DNA of 64,000 bases, from positions 15,245,341 to 15,309,340 of the forward strand of contig NC_092368.1 in the NCBI RefSeq assembly GCF_030848805.1. Reading direction: 5' to 3'. This DNA comes from Temnothorax longispinosus (Eukaryota; Arthropoda; Insecta; Hymenoptera; Formicidae). The notes under the pieces were generated by a model. That model had not been told where the DNA came from, ran no database searches, and saw nothing but the letters and a program-made list of their open reading frames with translations. This document shows, piece by piece, positions 33,601 through 42,544 of this stretch (its first letter is position 1; each line of letters starts with the position of its first letter). The translations under genes and the position numbers were made by a program.

Positions 33601-33970
33601 TTATTTTTGTCGCTTCTCAGGTTTGGAGCCAGCTACTTTTATCGGGCTGTTCGACAATTGGAATCATAATCTGCTGAGGGATTACAAACCGTTCGACACC
33701 TTCTGCGCCCTGCTGGAGGATAGAGATCAATCGACGAGGACGCAGACGACCTCGAAGGCCACCCCAGACTTCGATAATTACATCAAGTACCCGCCGGTGG
33801 TGCTGAAAAGCGAGCCGGAGAACCTGCCGGCCGGCGTGGACGTTAGACGCAAAGAGATGCATCTGACCTACGACAATTTCATCGCAATCTTCAAAATGGA
33901 ACCCGCGGAATTCGAGAAATTACCGGCCTGGAAGAGACAGCGTCTCAAGCAGGCCGCTGGACTCTTCTAA
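27615..33970 (+). CDS. Villin-like actin-binding protein (quail type), 9 exons, 814 aa
   Basis: Villins cap, sever and bundle actin filaments; Drosophila quail bundles actin in nurse cells. Exons: 27615-27752, 28463-28579, 28929-29269, 30316-30797, 31130-31413, 31725-31911, 32695-32943, 33047-33343 and 33621-33970. Phases close over 2445 nt. The first gelsolin repeat starts at FRVWKIEGLRA (about residue 41). Later repeats show FLWLGS (S2), YLVDRGEAGVWAWVGR (S3), YCWEG (S4), LFSSAPIVWCGGK (S5) and WLLDAGSVIWIWIGK (S6). A villin headpiece ends the protein (about 780-814), with LPAWKRQRLK and terminal GLF. Length matches villins (about 820). The start has no upstream coding exon I can defend, though a leader exon at 24.4 kb is possible. 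The headpiece basic patch reads KQAA where vertebrate villin has KKEK. It is convergent with PSMB7, 210 bp between stops. Confidence 0.93.
29800..30310. repeat. Tandem ~240-bp duplication in villin intron 3
   Basis: CAATCAATAATAACACTTCA (about 29813) is paralleled by CAATCACTAATAACACTTTA (about 30058). AATTCTTGTTATTAGTTCCC occurs in both units (about 29882 and 30125), as do the ATATGACCATGAGTTTTACA-like phrases at their ends. The duplication is old; the second unit abuts the exon 4 acceptor. Confidence 0.75.
32258..32610. mobile_element. piggyBac-type MITE in villin intron 6
   Basis: The ends CCCTCCGTAGTCACAC and GTGTGACTACGGAGGG are perfect inverted repeats, flanked by TTAA at 32254-32257 and 32611-32614. 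TTAA duplication with CCC ends is the piggyBac hallmark. Sub-terminal CTGGGTCAATTTGACCCGAG and its partner CGGGTCAAAACGACCCAGAG form a second pair. The element is 353 bp and non-coding. Confidence 0.88.
33451..33534. repeat. Hairpin in villin intron 8
   Basis: ACTTTAAAAAATAGGTCGGA at the left and its inverted copy at the right form arms of about 35 bp around a short loop. It is probably a tiny MITE. Confidence 0.75.
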
Positions 33971-34076
33971 TGTGTTTTCTTGTTTACTTTGATTCTAATT
34001 TAAATATTATTCCTTCCCCTTCCAGAACCAGAATTTAGAAATTATACAGTTATTCCTGCGCAATCCCGGTAATATC

Positions 34077-34082
34077 TTTATT
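34077..34082 (-). terminator. Candidate poly(A) signal of PSMB7
   Basis: TTTATT on the + strand reads AATAAA on the minus strand, about 100 nt beyond the PSMB7 stop codon. It lies within the 210-bp convergent interval with villin. Confidence 0.45.
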
Positions 34083-34180
34083 ACAAACATCGAATTGATC
34101 TATGATCGACAATTCTCATTGCTTGAAAAAAAAATTATTATTTGAAGCTTATATAGAACGCTAGATTAATTAACGGAGTT

Positions 34181-35860
34181 TCATGCGGACGTGTCCATCA
34201 GTTCGATCGTGCGCACTGTCTCCTCCTCCACGACGATCGGTTTTATTGTTTTCGTGAGCACCGATGTGGTGCCGGACTTGTAGCGATAACTGATCTGCCG
34301 CTCGCCCTTCACACTGGCGGTGTCATACGGTCGCAAGTACTCGACGCTGTTCTTGCGAATGATGCAGAGATCCACGTTGGATCCCGACGCAAGATCGTTG
34401 AACACGCCCGCGCGAATGCCGTCCGCCACCAACTGCTTCGCATCCTCTTCCTAAAAACCGTCAATTTTTTATTTGAGAACATGGAGTTTTTAATATAAGA
34501 AATCATTTTAGTATACATTACTTAATATAAAAAGATATACATAAATCGAAATTAATTAATACATATATAAATATAAATATATTAACATTAATGTACGAAA
34601 TGATAGATTTTATAATAAATAATAACGTGATAAATTTGTCACTGTTTACACAGAGTTATATCTAAAATAAACATTATTTTAGACTGTAGATTTATCAAAT
34701 TTTTATTTGAATATTCAGCTTTCTCTGAATTCAAAATCTTGAAATAACAGCGATTACTGTAGATCCAGAATACTCGACTGATTAAAAACACTCTTTACCG
34801 GCATGTCAGGCTTCCATCTGCTTTCGAAGACCGCCATAGCAGCCAGTGAGCCAGATCCCATGGTGGTGTACTTCAACTTCTCGGTTGAACCATGCGGATA
34901 AATGCAGTACAACTGGGGTCCGTCAATATCAAAACCGCCCAGGATGAGCGCAGCACCGATATGACCCTGATAACGGAATAGCATTTGTTTTATCAAAGTA
35001 TTGGCGGTGCATACGGGCACGACGCGGCCAGTATTCAGACGATGCAGCTCCAATTGGCTAGCTATCATCTCGGTGGTCATTTCAGTGTCGGCCGCTGTAC
35101 CAGCTCCGCAACAGCTAAAAATAATTTACATTTCTCTTAATATGTTGCTCGTGAAATTGATTTGTTGTAAAGATAGAGGATGCTACGATACTTACTACAT
35201 ATTGGGAGCGAGATAATGGATCTTCAAGCTGTACTTGTCAGCCACAATAGTGTCCTCGGTGGCTCGTGTATCACCGCCGAGAATAACGCCATCCTTGTAT
35301 ACTACTCCAGCGATGGTGGTACCTGTCTTGACTACTTTCGGAGCGGCAAAGCCTTTTTTGATCAAGGCATCGTTTCTGCGCAAGATAAATAAAAATTAGC
35401 AAACTCAATAAACTCCAAATTAAATTTAAAAATGTATAAATCAAATCTATGATAATTAATTCGATAGAAATAAATCTTGATTTACAGAATCTTTTTAAAC
35501 AATAAAAATTGTCGAATAATTTGATACTTTTATATTAGGAATTACAGTAGTTAGCATTACAGAAGACAGCAATTCGATCACATACTTATTGTTACATTCA
35601 CATTAAAACTCCTGGAATTTTTCTTTCACAAAAATAAAAGATTGAAAATATATAATATTACAATATACATATGACAGTTACATCGCAAGAGCTTCTTTTT
35701 GTAAAACTGATGTGTGACACAGCAGTATGCAGGTTAGTTAGAAGAACTTCAGATTACTCCCAGAATTATAAATTTTCGAAACAAGACAAAACTCTCACCT
35801 TTGGCAGAGATCGAAGGAAAAACCTGACGGCGGGATTTCCGGCGCGAGAAGCGAAGTCAT
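34181..35860 (-). CDS. Proteasome subunit beta type-7 (beta 2), 4 exons, 275 aa
   Basis: This is the catalytic beta-2 subunit of the 20S proteasome core (trypsin-like activity) in nucleus and cytosol. Coding order on the minus strand: 35860-35799, 35375-35196, 35114-34799 and 34450-34181, totalling 828 nt with matched phases. A propeptide of about 39 residues ends KTG, and processing exposes catalytic Thr40 in TGTTIAGVVYKDG. The active-site Asp is in GGDTRAT (D56) and the Lys in VADK. QMLFRYQGHIGAAL, YPHGSTEKL and TMGSGSLAAMAVFE are hallmark segments. The C-terminal extension that wraps the neighbouring beta subunit is present (ending MDTSA). The N-terminus GFSFDLCQR mirrors the known GGFSFDNCRR. 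Length is close to the usual 277. The gene is head-to-head with RFC4. Confidence 0.97.
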
Positions 35861-35970
35861 GATTTATCTCGTGTGTCAAATATCGGCGATCAAAAGTGAC
35901 ACAACTACAACACCGTCCACTAACCTGGCAGTCAACTTTGGGTTATGTTGACCATTCGTACGTGTCATAA

Positions 35971-36099
35971 GGCTTGTTCGCGTTGCTTGAAATCCCCAAA
36001 CATTTTTGCACTTAAAATGAGATAAATATATATTCGGCCGTTGGAGAGAGAGAAAGCGAAGATGCTGAGTGCAAAAAGTGCAAGCAACGCGAACAGACC
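35971..36099. mobile_element. 129-bp MITE, copy 1 (PSMB7/RFC4 promoter)
   Basis: GGCTTGTTCGCGTTGCTTG and, at the other end, CAAGCAACGCGAACAGACC are inverted repeats. A nearly identical copy in opposite orientation lies at 39488-39617. Shared interior: CACTTAAAATGAGATAAATA-like and CGGCCGTTGGAGAGAGAG. Confidence 0.8.
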
Positions 36100-36245
36100 C
36101 ATGCTCGAAAGAGCCCATTGGCTGCATTCTTTAATCTGATTGGTTCTTGCCATTAGTTTCTAGTTGGTTTTTGCAGGAGACCCAGGCAGAAAGAATTGGC
36201 ACCTTTAAGTATGTTACCACGAAAATTCCCCATGAGCTGCTCTTA

Positions 36246-36588
36246 GTGAGAATCACTTTTCCCAAAGTTTAGCCTAATTAATTAATGAATCTCATTAAAA
36301 TTAGGCTCATTTTAATCAGTAAGATCAGCCGCAAGCTGGTACATAGCCGGATTTTGCATTTTAACTCTTAAAAATTTATTATAAATAAAATACGGACTCG
36401 CAGCTGACACGACCCAACCCGTGTCTAGCTGCGCGTTTCCCCACATTTATTATAAATTTTATTTCGATCTTTTTTCCAAAATCCGGCTATGTACCAGCTT
36501 GCGGCTGATCTTACTGATTAAAACGAGCATAAGTTAAATGAGATTCGTTAATTAATTAGGCTAAACTTTGGGAAAAACGAATCCGTAA
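36246..36588. mobile_element. Palindromic MITE, arms about 115 bp
   Basis: CCCAAAGTTTAGCCTAATTA on the left and TAATTAGGCTAAACTTTGGG on the right are inverted. Pairing continues through AGTAAGATCAGCCGCAAGCT and GGTACATAGCCGGATTTTG. The ~110-bp centre holds a second small palindrome (CAGCTGACACG, then CGTGTCTAGCTG). It lies in the PSMB7/RFC4 promoter interval. Confidence 0.75.
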
Positions 36589-36824
36589 TTCCCGACCGGC
36601 CGACAGACAGAGGTCTCCACTCTTACTTTTGTCGTCAACTCCAACGATAAATATGCTCAAATATTTATATGTTATAAATATAAACACACAAATTATATTT
36701 GTATGTACAATACTTGTCTTTGTATCAACAATTGTTAAGTGTTAAGTCATGTTAAGTCTCCAAGCTGACTTTGTATAAATCCGGCAAGAAAGCATAAGAA
36801 AGATGGCGACGAGTAGGCGGGATT

Positions 36825-36832
36825 GCGGGAAA
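36825..36832 (+). promoter_or_regulatory. E2F-like site upstream of RFC4 start
   Basis: GCGGGAAA is the reverse complement of TTTCCCGC and fits the E2F/DP consensus TTTSSCGC. Replication factor C genes are known E2F targets. It lies 76 bp before the preferred ATG at 36908. Confidence 0.45.
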
Positions 36833-36907
36833 GCTTGTGCGTTGTGCGAACCAGTGCGAACACTGCGAACTGTGCGAAGCCGGAGTGCAGCTGGGTCGAT
36901 TGGAAGG

Positions 36908-39111
36908 ATGCACGCTTTCTTGAAGACCGGGAAGTTGGGCGCTCAGGCGGACGTCAGGAAACCTTCAACCTCTCGGGCCAAGGACGATAAGAAGGACCTG
37001 ACGCCATGGGTGGAAAAATAGTGAGTTTCCACCAACCGGCAAGATTAACCTCTTGACCAGCACACGCAAGAAGGCAATCTTTTCTAGCCAGAAATTATGA
37101 TTATTTTCTTTTCAGTGCAAAAAAGAATTAAGATCGAAGATGAATATTTTTATTTCCATCTTTTCTTTGTTTACAGCCGGCCGAAAAATGTCGACGACAT
37201 TGTGGAGCAAACGGATGTGGTGAACGTGATACGGCAGGCCATGGAACATGGAGATTTTCCTAACATGCTGTTTTACGGGCCACCGGGTACCGGCAAGACC
37301 AGCATCATCCACGCAGCCGCGAGACAGATGTTTGGTAGCATGTATAAGGACAGAATACTGGAACTGAATGCCTCCGATGACAGGGGCATTCAGGTTGTGA
37401 GAGAGAAAATCAAGTCCTTTGCGTTGCGCAGGGCTAATCCTAATGGACCAGAGTGAGTTTAGGCAGACTTTTCTTAACCCTTTCGCTATGAAAGGCCATT
37501 ATTTCTAATTCGTTGTAACGAGTCATAAATGTCATTTATTTGTATCGAGATATTAAAAATGATCAGTGATCAATGCCAGTGATGAACCAGTAAAAGGTCT
37601 GACGGCTGCAGAATTTTCGGTGCAAAAGATTGTTCAGAGAAAGGCACATTTTGTTGTTTATCAAGGAGTCTAATAAAGTGTTTTAGTACTCTTTATTGGC
37701 AACAGAACAGAAAAAATGTTCACAACGGCAGAAGGAACTGCAAGATTAGTGACCTTCTGAGAAGCGTGAGCAAACATTTTCAATTTTCAAATATTTGCGT
37801 GAGTCGCGTAAATGTTATCGAGATTGGTTATATTTTTCTTAAAGGAAAATTTTATATTTATACTTGAGATAATTAAATACTACAACTAAATTTTAAATGT
37901 CTTTTTTACAAACGATTTTATTTTATAAACGTAAGAAAAAAGAAATTGTACAAGTCGAATTGATCTGACGCAAATACTTGAAAGTTGATCATCTCTTTTG
38001 AACGTCTTGCACGCCGTACTGCAGTTTATGATCAAAACGTCAAAATCTGAGGCATTATGTAATTCTTACTTAATATTAATTAATGAAAATAGATAATACA
38101 ATGGATTAATGAAATTAATTTTTTATATTTACAGCGGGAGAAAATGTCCGCCATTTAAGATCATCATATTGGACGAGGCAGACAGTATGACCGGCGCCGC
38201 GCAAACGGCGCTTCGTCGGATTATGGAAAAAGAGTCGCACAGCACGCGCTTTTGTCTGGTGTGCAATTATCTGTCGCGAATCATCAAGCCGATAGCGTCG
38301 CGCTGTACCAAATTCCGGTTCAAGCCATTGACCGACGACAAGAGTATTGCCAGGCTCGCGTACATATGCAACGAGGAAAGTCTGAAGGCTGACAGAAAAG
38401 TCTTGGAGAAAATCGTTGAAGCATCGGGTGGCGATTTGAGACAGGCTGTCATGTGCTTGCAATCGATCACACGATTGAAGGGAAAAGACTACGAGATTAC
38501 CGTAGACGATGCACTCGACGTTATTGGGGTAAATATAGGTTCCTGTAAAATTTTTTTTTGTGTGACAAGATTGAATAATTTTAAATTGTGGTGTGCATTT
38601 ATCATTTTAGCTGGTTCCCGATGATCAAATTAATACACTGTGGGAGGCTTGTAAAAAGGGGAGTTACAATAATGTCCAGAAATTACTCGAAAATTTGCTG
38701 CTGGAAGGATATCCGGGATCACAAGTATTGTCTTAATTATTTCCATAATCTGTTAAATTAAATGTTTTAAATAATGATAGTAAAAAAATTATACTGATTA
38801 GATCAATTGATTAGATCAATTTTGTTTGATTTTGATTATGTTAAATTTCAGGTAATTGAACAATTGAACGAGAAAATTATTTTCTCCGTTGAACTTACTG
38901 ACAAACAAAAAGCGACGATTGGTGATGTGCTTGGTGTAAGTATAAGTAACTTCTTAGATATATAAACAAAAAGAATAATATAAACTGAATGTAAATGAGA
39001 AAAAAAATTTTTTTTTTTTAGGAATGTGATTACAGATTAACAGAAGGGAGCGATGAATATCTGCAACTTTTAAATGTGTTTTCCACTATCTTGATGGCAT
39101 GCAAATTGTAA
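36908..39111 (+). CDS. Replication factor C subunit 4, 6 exons, 356 aa
   Basis: This is an AAA+ subunit of the RFC clamp loader, which opens PCNA and places it on primed DNA in the nucleus. Exons: 36908-37020, 37177-37452, 38135-38528, 38611-38724, 38852-38935 and 39022-39111. Phases close over 1071 nt. PWVEKYRPK (RFC box II) is at 32-41, Walker A GPPGTGKT at 72-79, LNASDDRGI follows, Walker B DEAD is at 143-146 and the SRC arginine-finger motif is at 185-187. The lid and collar domains follow. CPPFKIIILDEADSM and CNYLSRIIKPIASRCTKF identify RFC4 rather than RFC2. I chose ATG 36908 because MHAFLK matches the known RFC4 N-terminus. The in-frame ATG at 36803 would add 35 residues rich in Arg and Cys, probably 5' UTR. 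Length is near the family's ~360. Confidence 0.97.
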
Positions 39112-39487
39112 AAAAATTAATTTGCCTTTGTACGTTATGTATTTATATTCGTAGGTTTACATTATGTATAATAGTATAAAGGTTTTATATTTTTATAGAA
39201 TTATTGACGGTATTATATGATTTACTTACCTTTTATAGTTCTTTTATTAATGTGAAGAAAAGTTTGAGATTATTAAAATGCAAACAAAATTTTTTAAAAT
39301 ATTTTAAAACTGGCTCTAAGCAAAATTATTATAACATTTTATCGTGCTTTATATATTATTCTTAAAATTATTATAAACATTGAGATTTAATTAGCTAGGG
39401 AATAAAAATTAGCTGAATAACTAGCATATCTAGTGTATTCTATATCTAGGGATACATATATGTTTCTAAATAAACTATCTACACATT

Positions 39488-39617
39488 GGATCTGTTCGCG
39501 TTGCTTGCACTTTTTGCACTCAGCATCTTCGCTTTCTCTCTCTCCAACGGCCGAATATATATTTATCTCATTTCAAGTGCAAAAATGTTTGGGGATTTCA
39601 AGCAACGCGAACAAGCC
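39488..39617. mobile_element. 129-bp MITE, copy 2 (downstream of RFC4)
   Basis: This is the reverse-oriented, nearly identical counterpart of 35971-36099, with the same CTGTTCGCGTTGCTTG and CAAGCAACGCGAACA ends. Together the two copies form an inverted pair around RFC4. Confidence 0.8.
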
Positions 39618-39619
39618 TA

Positions 39620-39845
39620 TTAGCGCCAAAGTTACTAGAAAATCTAAGAATTTCACTATAACCAGCGTCACAAACATGCAACTAAAACATCCCTATATTT
39701 CGTTGAGCATTTAATTTTCTCCAACTTGAAAAAAAGTATTATCACGAACAATCGAAGCGCCAAATACAATGCACGATAAATTTCTGAAAAATTGTCGACC
39801 TAAATACAAAAGGAAATACCCTCGATTGCATCGATAAAAATCATT
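39620..39845. other. Short spacer before the CpG-rich block
   Basis: AT-rich DNA with no gene or repeat recognised. Confidence 0.4.
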
Positions 39846-42055
39846 CCGGCATCGTTGGAAACGGGGCTCTCAGTATCCCGGCGCGGTCGCCGACGGACGC
39901 CGTTCGCTGAGCACCACTGACGCTCGGCGTGTAGGGGCTAGGGGCGTCGTTGCTACTGCGTGCAATGTGTATCGTGTAGGCGTTGGCGAGGAAGGAGGCG
40001 AGAGCCGCGAGACCGCTGTCGCCGCCGCCGCCACTCGCTGCTCGCTCTCTCGGGCGACGTGTGTCATCCGTGAGGGGGAAAAAAGAAGGACAATAATAAC
40101 GTGTGCCCGCGTTCCGCGGCAACCCGGTGCTCGCGCGTTTTGCCGCACGTGCGTCGCGTCGCGTTCCTCGAGGAATCCTCCGTCGCTCGAGCGCTCGGTT
40201 TCCTTCGCTCCCGAAAGAAACGGCTCTAACGCGCTCTCTCTCACACACACGCACACTCTTGCTCTCCACCCTCTTCCCTCCCCTCTCCCACCTCTTCGTA
40301 CTCGGTGCCTCTAGAGCCTTGTCTCTCTAGCCTCGTTCCTCGGGCCACGACGGAGGAGCCACGTCTCCATTCGTCTCTCCGATAACGCGGCGGGTGCCTC
40401 GCTCGGCGATTATTGTTATTCCGCGAGTGGTGGTCGGGGAAGGTCGCCGCCAACGCCTCCCTCCCCCCCGTGCGAGCGCGGCGTCCCCGTGGTCGTGTCG
40501 CGTTCGTGAAAGAAAGGGGAACGGACGGGGGCGTGAACGAGACGAGACGTCTGTCCTCGCTCCTCGCCGTCGCAGCATCGTCCTTCGGCATCGCTACGTC
40601 GTTTCGGAGCAACAACGTTTTTCGGAGCTGACTGCACGTCGTTCGCTGGCTCGCGATTATCTCCCTCTCTTTCTCTCGCTCGCTGGCGTAGAGGTCGTGA
40701 CTTCCGGAGAGAAAGGAGAGAAAGAGAAGGAGAGAGAGAAAGAGAGAGAGAGAGAGAGTGAAAGAACCACTCCGCGAGGAACGGAGCACCGAGCGAGAAA
40801 GGCGTGCTGACCGCGTTCCTCGCCGCGGTCGAACCAGGACCAAGGCAGCAGCGGTGCAGCAGCAGGAGGCGGATTTTCTGTGATCCTCCTGACACTCGCC
40901 GCGACGTGATGTTCCCCGAGTGACTCGCCTCAAAGCAGATCCATTAGCCGCAACAACGGTGCCCACCGCACGCTCTCCGTCTCGAGGTCTATTACCCGTC
41001 CCTTCAGGTCCCATTTTACTATCCGGAATCCTGCGGAGAATAAGAGAAACGTTTAAGCGCGCGAGTGATCGAAGGACGGATTTTTGGGATCAACGTCAGA
41101 AGGAGACGCTAAATGAGGAAGAGCTGAGAAAGGTCCGTTTAAGAGAAGAAGATAATTCTGCGAGCCGCGGCTTCCTGCGAGAGATGTCCGGCGCCCTGAA
41201 GGGAGATCCGACCGGCGAAGCGGGCGGCTAGTTGCGGTGCATGCCTCGGCGCGGCGGTGTGCATCCTGCCGCATCCTGCGCTTCTCTCGAAGGCCGAAAG
41301 GACGGTCCCGACGGTCGTTCCGCCTCTGCGAAGGAAAGACGAAACGTTAATTTCGACGGGATATCGAAGTTTATTATTCGGAGGATCTTTTATTACTGAG
41401 GAAACTCGAAACGAGAGAGAGAGAGAGAGACGGCACAACCGGTGCCCTCCATGTGCGCGCCGAGGTGCCTGAGGAAGCGCGTGGCTTGACGCCGGTTGGC
41501 CTTATTGAATCAAGGAAGCGGAGATTTTCTCGAAAAGAATTGGAAAATTTCGCGCGTGACGCGCGTCTCTGCCGGACAAAGGCGTGGATGATACCGGCGG
41601 GCTCGCGGGACCACTCGACGACGACGACGACGAGGACGGCAGTCACGAGGCGGATCGTGTTTCCTGCGGCGGTAACGGGTGTCGCGGCTGATACGTGGAA
41701 TGTGACGGGAGACGTCGCGCGTGGAGTAGCGAGTCGTAGAAAAGGTAAGCCAGGGGGAGAAGAACGGAGAGTAAAGCGTAAGATGCACGCCGGGGGAGTA
41801 GTACCACCGTAGAGTTAGCTGGAGTAGCTGGAGATTCCGAGGAGCTGCTCGATCGGCCGAGGCCGTGTTTCGAGTTTCCAGAATCCCTCGAGACTCGCGG
41901 ATGGATACATACCGAGTGTCCTGTTCGCGTATTCCCTTTGAGTCCCGCGCGATCGTCGCGTGGAGGCTCTTTACGGCCGGCCGGTTCCTCCTCGAGATCG
42001 AGCAAGCAACGCGGAAGCTGCACTATCTGTTTAATAATGAAGAGCACCCTCAAAG
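39845..42055 (+). promoter_or_regulatory. Large CpG-rich block, candidate promoter and 5' leader of a + strand gene
   Basis: About 2.2 kb of dense CpG begins abruptly after AT-rich DNA. It holds (AG)n at about 40710-40758, a CA-rich run near 40240, (GA)n at about 41415-41430 and a (GAC)n stretch near 41618. AAAAG|GTAAGC at 41744/41745 is a strong splice donor. Long frames are open on both strands, which is expected from GC-rich sequence; none resembles a known family. The stretch looks like a leader exon and promoter of a gene whose coding exons lie far downstream, possibly beyond the window. Confidence 0.4.
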
Positions 42056-42233
42056 ATCAAACTTCGAGAATGCAAATGGAACTTTTTATCCGTCTTTTAA
42101 CTTTGCGTTAGATCTTTAGTTTGATGGAATTTTAACGCATTTTCAAAGGGACTTTGGTTCTAACGAGGAAAATAATGTCAATATATCGTGCCGTGTTTGA
42201 TGTGGAACTTTATATTCTGATATACCTCTGGAT

Positions 42234-42544
42234 TAGGGGGAGTCCGGGAGACTTGACCATATAGAGGAGAGTTGAACCACTTCAAATATCTCGTTCAAAT
42301 TTTGCGCCAAGCGCGCAATTGTTAAGTTGCTGTATTATATTATATTGTTGTATTATATAAATACATTTTGCGCCAAGCGCGCAATTGTTAAGTTGCTGTA
42401 TTATATTATATTGTTGTATTATATAAATACAACAATATAATATAATACAGCAACTTAACAATTGCGCGCTTGGCGCAAAATTTGAACGAGATATTTGAAG
42501 TGGTTCAACTCTCCTCTATGGTCAAATCTTCCGGACTCTCCCTA
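42234..42544. mobile_element. Palindromic element with TAGGGRGAGTCCGG ends and internal duplication
   Basis: The left and right arms are inverted over at least 115 bp (GTTGAACCACTTCAAATATC and its complement; GCGCCAAGCGCGCAATTGTT and its complement). On the left, a ~65-bp segment (about 42299-42363) is directly repeated at 42364-42428. The ends resemble those of the 6037-8008 and 12201-13111 elements. Confidence 0.8.

Larger units (their letters stand above)
35861..36907. promoter_or_regulatory. Divergent promoter interval of PSMB7 and RFC4
   Basis: About 1 kb separates the two start codons. It contains a 129-bp MITE (35971-36099), a ~340-bp palindromic element (36246-36588) and, near the RFC4 side, AAGATGGCGAC at 36800-36810 (YY1-like) and GCGGGAAA at 36825-36832 (E2F-like). 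Both genes are housekeeping genes, so a shared bidirectional promoter is plausible, but the inserted repeats may have separated the two cores. Confidence 0.5.

Noticed and set aside
36803..36907. Upstream in-frame ATG at 36803 as the RFC4 start
   Set aside because: The extra 35 residues match no RFC4 N-terminus I know, the E2F-like site falls within them, and MHAFLK at 36908 matches the family start. It remains possible but is less likely.
39841..41812. Many long frames on both strands, up to 257 codons
   Set aside because: The GC-rich sequence has few stops; the translations are Arg/Ser-rich, mutually overlapping and without domains.
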